NCBI GenBank assembly: GCA_014529385.2
Contig: CM043944.1
Coordinates: 70,396,895-70,460,894 of the forward strand
Source: Adiantum capillus-veneris
Taxonomy: Eukaryota > Streptophyta > Polypodiopsida > Polypodiales > Pteridaceae
DNA length: 64,000 bases
Reading direction: 5' to 3'
Under the pieces are notes generated by a model. That model ran no database searches. It worked only from the letters and a program-made list of their open reading frames with translations, and had not been told where the DNA came from. The position numbers were made by a program, and so were the translations under genes. Below are positions 34,435 through 44,915 of this stretch, in pieces (positions within the stretch are counted from its first letter, which is position 1; each line of letters begins with the position of its first letter).

Positions 34435-35200
34435 CTATGGCGGCAATTGCGACGGTAATGAATCAGAAAAACAATCACTAAACTCTCGCAAAAATGCTGA
34501 CCTTTCTTTATCTAACACAGATAAATTTGACTGACAATTATCTGAGACATCATGTGCAAAAATCAAGTACACAGAAAGATGATTCTTTATTACGAAAGTG
34601 ATAGCCGAAGCAGATACAATAGGGACAGACTTCCCTTTGAGCTTTATATGCAAAACATAAGTTTTGTCCCTATGTTGAAGGGTGATCGTCTTGCCGAAGG
34701 GATCCAGCACGCCAAGTACTTTGAACATCCACGAAATTCCAAGTAGTGCATCCCACCCTTCCAATGGCATGATATAAAATTCTTCTATGTCTACATATGA
34801 CTGAATATGTAGACGCAACTTTCCAATAATGGGAGTAACGCACTCTGAGTGGCAACGACATGCCAACCCTACCTCTGTCGTCGTGTACCCCATCTCTTTA
34901 GCTCTGATGCCCAGCTTCATAGCTAGCTCTGGTGAGATAAAGTTTGCTTTGGCACCTGGATCAAAGAAGATGAGTGCCGTCTGATCTCTAACTTTACCCC
35001 ATGCTCTGCATAACTTGCTGGCATCTGTACTGGGCCTGGCCTGTCACCCACCATATCTGACACCAAACCTGCCGTGGGTTTAGGCTTCTTGCCTTTCTGG
35101 TCCTCTTTATCATTTGAGTCAGCTGGTCTTTTCCTTTGAGGACAATTTGTAGCAAAGTGACCAAGTTGCTTGCATATAAATCATTTAAATTCAGCCATTA
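34435..35200 (-). pseudogene. Chromovirus zinc knuckle and aspartic protease
   Basis: The knuckle reads *FICKQLGHFATNCP near 35195-35150: the first cysteine codon has become TGA. The protease follows, with ALIFFDPGAKANFIS near 34975-34930, where the catalytic triplet normally DSG or DTG is DPG. Then come LGIRAKEMGY and WDALLGISWM. Both changes suggest decay after insertion. The frame at 34920-34435 is otherwise open. Confidence 0.8.
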
Positions 35201-35368
35201 GGACCTTCTTTTCCTCGAGCGACTTATGCACAAAAGGCTTCCTTTTTTGTTTCTTTGCCTGTGCTCCAAAAGTCCTAGCTGAGTCCTTATCCTTGTTGGC
35301 CTTTTTGACCCCTGTGACGTTGCAGGAGCCGTTTTCACAAAGGACTTCTTCGTTATATTTTTCTTCTG

Positions 35369-36811
35369 CTACCTTCCTTTTTCGTTGCTCGGAAACCCAC
35401 TGTCCTCTCCTTTCAACAAGGCAAGACCAGTGTTAGCAACTTCCATGAACTGGGTGATGGTAGCCACTCTGTTCTTGGTACAGTAGTCCCGAAGCCCTTT
35501 AGGCAGCCCACAACAATACTTCTCTATCTGCTCTGTCAATGGCACAAATCTGTAGGGGGTCATTGAGAGTAATGCTTTACAAAACCTCCTATTGTACTCC
35601 AACAAGCTCTTACAAGTGGCTAAAGTAAGCTGGTGCCAATATGTCATGACGTCGGCTTCAAATTCATTTGACAGCCAAGTAGATGCAAACATTTGCTTGA
35701 AGTAGACCCAAGTGGCGGGTGCCTGTCCTTGCATTAACAATGTCCTCCACCATGTAAGCGCATTGTCTTTCAAGAAAGTGGCAGCTTTCCTGACCTTAGA
35801 GGCCTTTGTAAAATTCCCTCCTGTGCATAAGCCTGTATCAAACTGCCGGAGGAAGGTAAGAGCCTTTGCCTTATCCTCAAAGCCGCTGAAAGTGCTAAAC
35901 TTTACAGCTGCACCACCTTCTTCGTAAGCTTTCGGCTTTTCCAATGCTCCCAAATTGTCATAAGGAATTGTCTTCAATATGGGCACTGTGGTAGGAATCA
36001 TCTGTGCATCTTGGCCATTGACATTTCGCATCATAGGTGTCATATCTAGCTGCTCTCCATGAAACCCAGCCATGCCAAAATGACCCTGTGGCACCCCAAA
36101 CTGGCCCTGGTTGCTCTGAAATCCTTGCTGCATGCCGATGCTACCATACATGGGGTTTGGCATCATGCCTTGCATACCTCCAAACACTGTTCCTGGCATG
36201 TACGGCTGGCTTCCAGGCGCATAACCAGCCATACTCTGGAACATAGATCCACCCCCGAAATAACTAGGATGTATCGTGGGTGGTGGAAAAACTGGATGCA
36301 TTGCATGGTAACCAGTTCCCTGTCCATTCAAGACAGCATGCGGGCTCTGAAAGGCGGCGGGCTGAGTTGGCATAGCCTGTGGAATAGGCGTCCCAACCAC
36401 CTGTTCAAGGACGGGAGGAACCTGTTTTGGAGCCCCTGACTCCGCAACATGCGAGTGCTCCCTATCCTGCTGGGACGCATGAAGTACTTGGGCTTGAGCC
36501 TCAACAAGCTTCGTTCGCAATGTACGTTGCCTATTTTGTTGTGGCACTGGTGGCGCTTGCAAGAACTCCATAAACCTTGGATTCTGCACCAGTTGCAAAA
36601 ACACATTCACCGCAGCAACTAACTGAGTCCTGAACGCATCATCCTCAGGTTGCCCAGTCATAAAGCCCTATATTGGAGGAACATTCACATCAACAGGAGG
36701 TATAGACAGACGTGGCCGTGAACTCTCGCCAATCTCGAATACTATAGGAATTTCCTGTCTATCCTTCGAAGAGGAGCCCTCTTCCATAATGCCCTTCCCT
36801 TTGTCGGCCAT
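35369..36811 (-). pseudogene. Chromovirus Gag
   Basis: The ATG at 36811 starts MADKGKGIMEEGSSS. One TAG (about 36665-36667) interrupts an otherwise open frame to 35369. The middle is Gln/Pro/Met-rich, and the capsid domain has FSTFSGFEDKAKALTFLRQF, ALTWWRTLLMQGQ and CGLPKGLRDYC, as in retrotrans_gag proteins. It builds the virus-like particle. Zinc knuckle and protease follow in the same direction. Confidence 0.85.
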
Positions 36812-36890
36812 AGTGTAATCCCACGTTCTTGTACTCTGTGTCTTTACCCAACACAACCGAGGCTCACTTCTTGAGGAAAAAGTGATTTAG

Positions 36891-36908
36891 GTCCCGGCAA
36901 CAGAACCA
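36891..36908 (-). promoter_or_regulatory. Chromovirus primer-binding site, tRNA-Glu type
   Basis: On the plus strand GTCCCGGCAACAGAACCA equals a plant tRNA-Glu 3' end (GTCCCGGCAACGGAACCA) with one difference. On the minus strand TGGTTCTGTTGCCGGGAC directly follows the LTR end TTTCA with no spacer. The tRNA sequence is recalled, not searched. Confidence 0.75.
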
Positions 36909-37071
36909 TGAAACTTGCCTGTGGGACAGTAGGCTTTGGCTTTCACCCGAAATTCTTTACTTTACTTTAGACACACACACAGAGAACTTTGCAAAGGTAA
37001 CCTGCGATGGGAATTAACGCTTAAAACACATACGGCTCGGAGGCTAGAAGGCTCCGAGCAGATGCCCACAA

Positions 37072-37093
37072 CCCCTTTCGGTATTTCTTTATA
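37072..37093 (-). promoter_or_regulatory. Likely LTR core promoter (TATAAAG box)
   Basis: On the minus strand TATAAAG is followed 9 bases later by CCGAAAGGGG. The same 22-base block, with one difference in one copy, occurs in both LTRs of LTR-4 (53668-53689 and 56755-56776), also on the minus strand. A TATA-type box at this place in an LTR fits a transcription start in R. Confidence 0.55.
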
Positions 37094-37192
37094 CTTTTAA
37101 GAGGGTAAATTATAGGGAATTCTTTACCTGTATCCAACTAGATACCACCTGTTGTGGCAAAATTTCAGTAGCATAACAACCCCAAAACTTGC

Positions 37193-37446
37193 CCCAAACC
37201 AATTCCCCTGTTGGAACTCACTTCCACTAACATAAACCCTCTGTTTTCTGCCAAAAAACAGTAAATTCTGCACGCTGTATTTGCTGGTTTTTGCCTTGTT
37301 TTCAGCCTTGAACAATCCCTGAACTATCCTTGAACCAATTCCCCTGTTGGAACTCACTTCCACTAACATAAACCCTCTGTTTTCTGCCAAAAAACAGTAA
37401 ATTCTGCACGCTGTATTTACTGGTTTTTGCCCTGTTTTCAGCCTTG
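37193..37446 (-). repeat. Tandem duplication of about 130 bp inside the 5' LTR
   Basis: The segment CCAATTCCCCTGTTGGAACT...TTCAGCCTTG occurs twice in a row (starting near 37199 and 37334) and only once in the 3' LTR, so it arose after insertion. Confidence 0.8.
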
Positions 37447-37703
37447 TCCTCTAGCAGTAGGGCGTTCCCAATGGTTCCAGCATCCGTATTAGTCCAATTT
37501 CAGCACACAACCAGCACTGAAAACGCACCTGTACGGTGAAGTTATCACCCTCACCGGTGCTTGCTTTTGGAGCAGCAGTTAGCTACTCCCATTCCTGCTC
37601 AGAGAGGCTCTTGCCTAAGCAAAAGTGCATATGCCCACACAACTATACATGAGTCAAATGAAGAGCCCTCTTGTGGGGCATCACATTACTGCACGTAGGG
37701 GAG

Positions 37704-38713
37704 AAATGAAATGAAATGATATATTAACGTCTTCAAAAGGCCAAAATGACCTATGAGACCATCAGATACAAAGTGGTACATCTAATACAATGTCTAAAGT
37801 ACAAGTACAAAACGTACTGAAAGTAAAAATAAAAATGAAAACTGTGAAATGTGAAATGTGAAAATGTAGAATAGGCCCTCAATGACAATCTGGGTGTCGT
37901 GCTAGAATGCCTCTGATCCTCTACCGGAGTCTTCGTCGATGTAGTGTGCTCCTATGTCTCGGTCGTGGTCGTCTCCATCTCCCGAGCTCAATCGCCTTGT
38001 CAATGAGGGTGCCTCTGGTATGAATGCGGGTACAACCCTGTGTTGGTGGTTGGTCTCTTGGCTCCCTCGATCCAAAGAAATCTGTGATCCATCTCTACGA
38101 CTGTCGTACTCCATGTCTCCCCAACAGACTGTCTCTATGTCGGTGTAGCTCAAGTAGATATAAGCCAAGGCATCTCTGGTCCTGATATCTCATGACTCTA
38201 TCTAGGGGTCCAAAACCCTCCCTGAATAAGCAATGGAAGCGCCCTCGTATCTCATAATACACAGTGCAGTGGCATATGTAGTGTAGCTCTGTCTCTGGCT
38301 CTCTAACGCATAGTTGACATATCCTAGACTCTGGTGGTATCCCTCTGAATCTACCCGTCTCAATCTCCAGCTGGTGTGAGGATGTGCGAATCTGACCAAT
38401 AGCACATCGCAGACCATGAGATAAATGAGTGTCCATGTAGTTCGGACGAGTCACAAACCCATCCCCTGAAAGTTGGAGAAGGTGCTCTTTGTAGAAATCC
38501 ATCTTCGTGCCCAACTCCTGTATTGGCTCTACCCATGTCCTCCTGGTGTCCAACTGTATAAGATCCTGACGAACGAGTCTAGTGATCTCCGTCCGTGTGA
38601 CTGGCAGGGAGGGTGCGTCCAGGGAATACTGAAAGGGAGGCAATCTATCCATGCTGAAACCATGTCTCTGAAACCATGAGGTCATCTGTGCATACCAACA
38701 TGATGCATCTCCC
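37704..38713 (-). mobile_element. LINE-A4: 5'-truncated copy inserted in the chromovirus LTR
   Basis: Minus-strand LINE-A 3' end: ORF2 C-terminus (about 38713-37880), 3' UTR, then TTAATATATCATTTCATTT against the GA remnant GGGGAGA at 37697-37703. It is very close to the 3' kilobase of A8 (59250-60255). The sister LTR has GGGGAGAGAGAGAGCAG at this point, so the insertion hit a (GA/TC)n tract. A short filler with a duplicated ACATGACTTCTTG lies at the 5' junction. Confidence 0.9.
37880..38713 (-). pseudogene. LINE-A4 ORF2 C-terminal fragment
   Basis: It encodes the last ~275 residues of ORF2: SCWYAQMTSWFQRHGFSMDR, then IRTSSHQLEIETGRFRG, the Cys/His cluster CQLCVREPETELHYICHC (one Cys-x2-Cys intact), YYEIRGRFHCLFREGFGPL, and an Arg-rich end near 37885. 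The frame is open for 235 codons from 38802, but its first residues are LTR-derived, so it is not a real start. Confidence 0.8.
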
Positions 38714-39339
38714 ATTGACATGACTTCTTGTGTAAGGTGTAAGGTAAGGTGTAAGGACATGACTTCTTGCACTACACTGTACATGAAAGGGAAAGCTTGC
38801 AATCAATAGCTCTTAACCTGTGACCATCTTGCAAATGAAGCCTTCCCAGCTAGAAATCGAGCGCCCTCTTCTTCTGCATGAGGAAACTGCACCAGAAAGT
38901 GCCACTTGGCACATTTACAAGCAATTTCCCGCTTTGGGCTTGTCGCTTAAAAAATCTCCCGCGACTAGTTGCCCAGTTGACTTTGCAACAGAGTTCTAAA
39001 ATGTTCCCTTTGTCATTCCGGAGGTAATGATGCGAACAGATTTTATGGTCCAAAATAGCAGTTTCCTAAATTTTAGGAGGTGCTTTCATTAGACTCCGAC
39101 TGGTCATCTAACCATCTATCCCCACTGGGACCACATCCAAAAATGCAATGTGGCCCAACTGTCGGGTACTTTCCTTTGGTGACCCCACCTTGACATTGTG
39201 CCTTTATTGAGTTCACTTCCTAGTATCCACCAACTTGCTAAGTGCGACGGGGGCACCTACATATTCTTGAATTGAGCCTAGACATCCTCTTACTATATGA
39301 GTTCTAGTGCCGGCCAACTTCCCGTCTGTGGGTGAAACT

Positions 39340-39864
39340 CATAGTTACACGGGACGGAGGGGACGGACCCTAGGGACGGGGGACGCCCATTTCCGGGACG
39401 GGGACAAGTGGGGACGGCAAGGGACGGACGGAAAAATGGCTGCCAAGTGGGAACGCAGGCAAAATGTCCCGGGGACGGCAGGGGACGACAAGGGACGGCA
39501 GGGAACGGCAGGGGACGGGAGGGGACAGTAGGGGATGGGAGGGGACTTTTTTTAAAATTTGAAAACCTGATCATTTCTAGAGGCTAGTTTCTCTCTAATA
39601 GCCATATGTTTGAACTTTGAAGCACCCCAACGGCTATAAAAGCCACCCTTTGGGTCCTCATTTCTCGATGTTTTATTAGCACATTTGCGTCTATATGACT
39701 CATGTTCTTTGGTCTATTTAGTGTAAATTTGTGGTCAAAGTGATGCTCTATGTGTGTGGCATGTGTATAGGTCAAAAAATGCCAAAAAAAACTCTAGATT
39801 TTTTTTTGCCGTCCCGACCCCCGTCCCCGTTCCCGACCCCGACCCACCGTCCCATGTACCTATG
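39340..39864. mobile_element. hAT-type MITE with 8-bp target duplication
   Basis: Terminal inverted repeats CATAGTTACACGGGACGG (39340-39357) and its inverted partner ending CCGTCCCATGTACCTATG (39847-39864) match at 16 of 18 bases. Perfect 8-bp direct repeats GTGAAACT (39332-39339 and 39865-39872) flank it. The interior has many GGGACGG units near the left end and CCCGACCCCCGTCCC units near the right, i.e. subterminal inverted repeats. No transposase is encoded. The other LTR lacks the insert. Confidence 0.88.
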
Positions 39865-39969
39865 GTGAAACTACCATTTGCAACTTCAAAAAGAGTGTCT
39901 CAAAAATTAAACAAAAATCATTGGAAGAAACCAACAACTAAGGTTAGTAGTTGCCACGTCCCCGTGACA

Positions 39970-40600
39970 TGTTACTACACTCACATCTTCAAATATCTGT
40001 GAATGACGTGTATCTAGCATAGTGTATAACGTCTACTCATGCTTTTCGAAATGTTCTTGTAGCCACTTAACGCGCCGAGTATGTAGGTTGCATAATTAAC
40101 TCAATGCTTCACAATGGCTAACCTGTGAGCAGATTATGCTTGGCTTCTTCGGATAAAAGGCTTAATTAATCCACCTTCTATCACTTCTCTCAGCTCCAAC
40201 GGTTCTGAGTTCCTTGCCCTGCTGCTCGTACTTTGCCTTGTGCTGATTCTTCTGCCTTCCACTTTTGGTTGCTTGCCCCTTGCCCTCTTTCTCCACTTTA
40301 GGCTTCCTAATAGCTCGACTCCCTTTTGTGTTGGCTACTCGCCCTTTGCCTCTCCCTCTCACCTTTTAGCTTGCTGGTCGCTCGTCCTCCTTGGCTCTCG
40401 GCTCTCGGCTCTTGCCCCTCGCCGGGGGCTGGCCGCTCGCCCTTGTCCTCACCAATTGCCAAGCTTGCCACTCGCCCTTCGCCAAGCTGGACGCTCGCGC
40501 TCGCCATTCACCTTTTCCCAAAATCTTTTTCGCCTTTCGCCTTTAGCCATTAGTTTACCGTGACTTAGTTTAAAATATCATTCAACGTGGCATTTGTTCA
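39970..40600. other. TSD then unassigned intron sequence
   Basis: 39970-39974 is the right TGTTA duplication. The rest shows no gene; 40190-40555 is pyrimidine-rich with repeated GCTCGCCCTT and CTCGGCTCTC units, and its open frames are low-complexity. Confidence 0.5.
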
Positions 40601-42125
40601 AACCAAACTAAACGACAAAATAAAATGCTAAGTCTCCACGCCCTCTTCCCAAATTGCTGATCATTCGTAACCAGTTCTCAGCGCAAACTTCCCGAGGCTG
40701 TTTGCAAAGATCCGAAGTGAATACACATGTCGTGGGCAGCCAAAGTCTAAAAGTCTACTCACGACAGAGATACAAATGTACTCCTTGTGAGGGTAATATC
40801 AGGATTCTCTAAATGTATCTTGGATGTGGAGATTCGGGACCTCAGAATATGTATGCTTTTGTGTGAAATCTACTCCTTCCAGAACAGCTTGCAATCTCTA
40901 TGACTCAGTTCACTAAAAATTGTGATCACCAAACAAGATGGTTCGCACTTGAAAAAAGGAGCAACACCTCTTGTCTGCGGAGGAATCCTCGGCCTCTTTC
41001 TCCGGGAGCAACGGTGAGAACAAGTCTGAATATGAGCCTAGTTCAGAGCAATTGTCTAATGCACAATAATCCGATGAGGATTCGCTCCGATCTCCTACGG
41101 TTACGCCCAGAATCTGACGTGCCTCGCCCATCTGGTGCCCTCCCTATCGCGCCATTGCTAATGGTATATCACCTACAAATACCAAACCCTTAATGAAGGA
41201 TATTTTCTCCCAGCAGCAATTGATACACCTTGGTCTCCACAATCTAGCACAGGCTGATCTAGCTGGCAATATTTCAAATGCTAAATTGTGCCCTCTGTTG
41301 ATCACTTTCCTGAAGCTCAATGGGTTCACTCTCTCTGGTTAAAGTTTCAAAGGTCCAGGTTGCCTCCGCCGCTCCAAAAACAGTTATACGGTCCACTTCC
41401 TCTGCCACCACTACATTTACCCCGCATATTGTCGGTGTTGCAATCGCTTAGACACACATACCCGTTGCCCCAGAAGTGCCCCCTACTCCTAGCTTACCTC
41501 CTACTACTGCAGAGGCAACAAATTCAGGGTAAGGCGACCCATATGTCAACTTTTTGGCCACGCCAACAAACTTCTCATGGCTTGCATCATGCAGTGTATG
41601 ACAGTATGCAAAGGAAAGTTTGAAGTCACATTCAGAGATCGATGGACAAGATGTGTTGATTGCACAAACCTAAGATCGCATGAGAATTCTCAATAGACAA
41701 GTGCAAGATCTCAAAAAAGTGGTCAGAACTTTACATATGCAACTTAAAGAGGCAAATGATATTGCAATTGTTCAGGACCTTCCTTCAGTAGTCGTTCAAG
41801 TGCGTCCCTCGTGCACCCATGCGCACTCCATAGCACTCTCACAGTCTATTACATCCCCAACTACTGTCCCTCCAAATATTTTTAGTGTTGCTGCAGTAGC
41901 AATCCGAGAGTCGGCATCGGTGGATAATTCAGTGGGTTCTCTGGCCACAGAGAAGCCCGCGACTATGAGTCTCCACATTCAGCATCAGCTTCATCTCAAT
42001 TTGGAGGACCGGTAGCCTCGCTTTCCCACCCACCCTCTCCAATGTATATACCCACAGTTGTGTTCTTGCAGATTCTACGATTTCACCACTCTCCGGGACA
42101 GTGAGTGGTCTTGTGGTGGCCAACC
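40601..42125 (+). other. Probable internal region of an LTR-2-related element (LTR-3a)
   Basis: This lies directly upstream of the LTR at 42126 and ends with GTGGCCAACC, the family's pre-LTR motif, so it should be the 3' internal part of a plus-strand relative. No Gag, protease or pol motif was recognised. One decayed frame (41340-42015) is Thr/Pro-rich and then helical. No 5' LTR was found in the window. Confidence 0.45.
41680..42015 (+). pseudogene. Unrecognised frame with a coiled-coil-like start
   Basis: The 111-codon open frame begins MRILNRQVQDLKKVVRTLHM, a heptad-like pattern with L/V spacing, followed by a Ser/Thr/Val-rich low-complexity part. The same frame continues upstream through stops (IAQT*DRMRIL). 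I recognise no family. It could be the end of a retroelement ORF of LTR-3a. Confidence 0.35.
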
Positions 42126-42663
42126 TGTAGCTCAGCTACAATGTTGCTTTGCACAGAAAGACAATTACAGTTGGTCGTGGATTCACACTGGGTGGACTTC
42201 ACGCGTGGCAGGAATGGTGGTCTAGAGGACACCATGGCCAGCTCTTCCCCACCACAATTTGGAGATTATTTGAGTTATCCAATGGCTGCCCTTTTTGTAT
42301 ATATGCTCATATTTGCTTAAGTCTTGTATGTTGTTCTAGATGGTTTTGTGAGTCTTGAGTCCACCGTAATGTGTTCAATCTAGCACCACACATTTGCACT
42401 CTCCCTGCCCATTGGAGCCTCGACCCCCCCATTGTACCCATGAGTCCTACGCTTACAGCTGAATCTGCTGCCAGCCAGAGTCTGTACTCGGTTCACATGA
42501 GTTAGTCGAGTCCCATGTTGTTCAGAGTCTACTGTTGAGTCATTTGAGTTTGCTCTCTTGTTCCATTGTTTACGGTGTTTTCATTCTGTTGGAGTGCGGT
42601 TTCACGCTCATTGCACTGAGGGGGACCCACAGTGGAGAGCACAGACACACTATTTTTGCTACA
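42126..42663 (+). repeat. LTR of a diverged LTR-2 relative (3' LTR of LTR-3a)
   Basis: It starts TGTAGCTCAGCTACAATG and ends TTTTTGCTACA. Shared blocks with LTR-2 LTRs include GATTCACACTGG, GAGCCTCGACCCCCCCATTG, AGTCGAGTCC and the end TGGAGAGCAC...CACACTAT. It abuts minus-strand Gag sequence of LTR-3b on its right. Confidence 0.8.
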
Positions 42664-42899
42664 CCCAAGAGTAGGAGTCGTCAGGAACGACTCTCCTAGG
42701 TCATGAAAAGTGCCCAAGTGTAGGAGCTTGACTATCAGTGTGCCCAGGTGTAGGAGTTGTCGGGGACAACTGTCGCAAATGCTTCATCCATGTTTGCTAC
42801 TGGCAAGGTTGCACTAACCTTGCCACGAGGAGAATCTCTTTATTGAGTGGAACACAATGGCACCTTACGGTCAGGAGTTAGGCCCAGAAGTAGAGCAGC

Positions 42900-43960
42900 C
42901 CTTTGAGCCCTAGTCAAGACACAAAGAGTATCTGTTGGGACGGATTGCTACTTGGGTGAGACTACATGGGCAGAGGGCGAAGGTTGAGGTGGCGTCGTTG
43001 TTATTGAAATCATGTTGATAGGAAAAGTGAACTCTGTGCTACCAAGAGGATGCCAGAGGTGGAAGCTCTCATGTTTGGGCAATCTCTTGTATAGTGATCT
43101 ATAGACTCTAGACAGTGCTGAGATGGAGGTGTGCCATCGGGCAGAGGGCCTCGCCCTTGGCAATGACCGTACCAACCACACCTATAACAAAGCACAGGCT
43201 GATTAGATGGATGGTTAGGAAGACAAGAAGGGCAAGAATCTTGTGGAGATAAAGCAGAGGTGGGAATAGGGATAGGTGGAGGGCTTACTGAAGGGCTGGG
43301 GGACATGTAATAGCTCATAGTGTTCACAGGTGGAGGAGTAGCCAGTAACAGGGGCAGATGGCCTATGGCACCGTAGGGTGTGACCATGTGAGTCGTAGGA
43401 TGGACCGGCTGGACTAGCTGCTGTTGAGGTTGCCTCAGCCCCTTGAGGTAGTAACAATCCTTGTCGGCACGGCCACTCTTTCACAGAAACGACAATATGC
43501 CCTTTGCGAGCAATCTTGGGGAGGATGCCCTGTAGAGTGACATAAATTACACCATAATTGAGTACAAACCTCTTGCAGAGATTGTGAGCTCCTCTAATTC
43601 TTTTTGAAGTCAAGAGATAGCTTCGTCTTAAAGGGTCCTCCTAGTGGTGGCACTAGAGTTTCCTGGCCTGAAATCTTTGCAAAAGGCGGTCTTAAGAGTA
43701 TCCCATGTGGTGAAATGATTCTCAGCCAATTGACGGTCCCATTTATCGGCTTAGTGTCCATAAGTGGAAGGAAACAGAACTAGGTAAGCATCGTGATGGT
43801 TGAGACCTCGTCCTCTGCACAAGGATGTAAACCATCGTACATGGCCGTCTACATCTTCAATGGAGAGGCCTCGAAAAGTCGGAAGTTTACTGTTGACTTT
43901 GGCGAGAACGGCGTTCAGGTCATTCTCCATGGCTGCTCATGGTGAAGGTGGGGGTGGTGG
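42900..43960 (-). pseudogene. Gag of LTR-3b, disrupted
   Basis: From the right: NAVLAKVNSKLPTFRGLS, then LCRGRGLNHHDAYLVLF, as in LTR-2 Gag (VLAKVNIKFPTFKGLS). Zinc knuckles follow near 43510-43440 and at 43230-43090 (CYRCGWYGHCQGRGP, with one Cys lost to Gly; then QHCLESIDHYTRDC). LTRAQRAALLLG near 42920-42885 matches the Gag-Pro linker. Stops and frame changes break it. Confidence 0.75.
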
Positions 43961-44163
43961 GTGGTGAGGGTGGAGACGGAGAGCGAGGGGGTGAGATAAT
44001 GCAGAGGAGTTGGAGGAGTAGGGTTTGGTTCCTTAGGTGACAGGGGTGGTTAACGGTGATCTGTGGAGGGGGAGGGTACCCTAGGGTACATGAGCTTGAA
44101 GCAAACTCCTGACTTAGAGGACTTCTCAGAGGCCCCACCGGTCGTGCCAAAAATGAGAGTGCC

Positions 44164-44915
44164 TGTAGCACAAAAACGAGTACCTCTCTGCAATATGCTG
44201 AAGCCTCACTCACTCACAAGGGTGCACTGGAAGACAGGTACAAGGCACACAACACGATAGACAACTGATGAAAACAGTGAACTTGAGATAAGAACATTGG
44301 AAACTGGAAGAACGCACACTCTGGACTTGCATTGCCCAAAAGATGACTACAAGACCAAGACCAATTCTCACCACTGGCCGGTAGCACACCCAGCTCCAGA
44401 TCACGACTGAGACACAGGTACAATGGCTAAGTGCAGTGAGTGCCAACTCTCGACTTATTAGTACCTAGGGTGAGTGTTCACCTCAGACGAGGGGTACCCC
44501 AAGGGTGAGTGTTCCCCTTAGACAGAGGCAACCCAACTCAGTGACTCCGTGACTAAGTGAGTACGTACTTATAGTGGTGATACTCCCAGATCTCAAGATA
44601 TATCCCTCCAAATGCCTAGACTTGTGGCTTGCTCCATCTCCATCCGCTACCAAAGGTTGGTGATAAGGTAGGCTGGCCCACAAAGCTGATGTCCCCAGGG
44701 TCCACACGTTTACCGGAACTTACCACTCACTCTTGGTCCACACTGCTATAGGTTTCCTTTTCCCCTTGGGTCCACTTATGTACGGCTGGCTGGAGCACCT
44801 TTCTAGGCAGGTCAAACCCCACCCTGGAATCACTCTCCAGTCAATTTGCTTCTACTTTCCCAAGGTAAACCTGAACCTTCCACCTGTAGAAACATGAACC
44901 CTGTAGCCCGCTACA
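44164..44915 (-). repeat. 5' LTR of LTR-3b (752 bp)
   Basis: On the minus strand it starts TGTAGCGGGCTACAGGG and ends TTTTTGTGCTACA. It keeps family blocks (ATTGTACCTGTG, CTGGAGCTGGGTGTG) but is longer than the other LTRs because of inserted tandem-like GTGAGTGTTC segments near 44470-44515. Confidence 0.75.

Larger units (their letters stand above)
29986..39969 (-). mobile_element. Chromovirus (Ty3/gypsy, chromodomain) with both LTRs and TSDs
   Basis: Minus-strand order from the right: 5' LTR (36909-39969), primer-binding site, Gag, zinc knuckle, protease, RT, RNase H, integrase, chromodomain, polypurine tract, 3' LTR (29986-31427). Perfect 5-bp duplications TGTTA flank it. The pol order PR-RT-RH-IN and the C-terminal chromodomain define Ty3/gypsy chromoviruses, which use the chromodomain to choose heterochromatic targets. 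Multiple stops and frameshifts make it inactive. The 5' LTR is swollen by LINE-A4, a MITE and a tandem duplication. Confidence 0.93.
36909..39969 (-). repeat. 5' LTR of the chromovirus, enlarged by insertions
   Basis: It starts (plus strand) TGAAACTTGCC and ends CCCCGTGACA, next to TSD TGTTA. Its 3061 bp include LINE-A4 (37704-38713), a MITE (39340-39864) and an internal tandem duplication (about 37193-37446). Without these it is about the same length as the 3' LTR. Confidence 0.9.
42664..44915 (-). mobile_element. LTR-3b: LTR-2-family fragment, 5' LTR and Gag
   Basis: On the minus strand an LTR (44915-44164) is followed by the leader GGCACTCTCATTTTTGGCACG and by Gag down to about 42664, where the plus-strand LTR of LTR-3a begins. 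The protease and 3' LTR are missing, so LTR-3a probably inserted into or recombined with it. Confidence 0.75.

Noticed and set aside
36891-36908. tRNA-Glu gene
   Set aside because: Only the 3' 18 bases are present, next to an LTR; it is a primer-binding site, with no tRNA body.
41796-42358. Overlapping short ORFs around the LTR at 42126
   Set aside because: They straddle the LTR border and have no recognisable motif; most are shadows.
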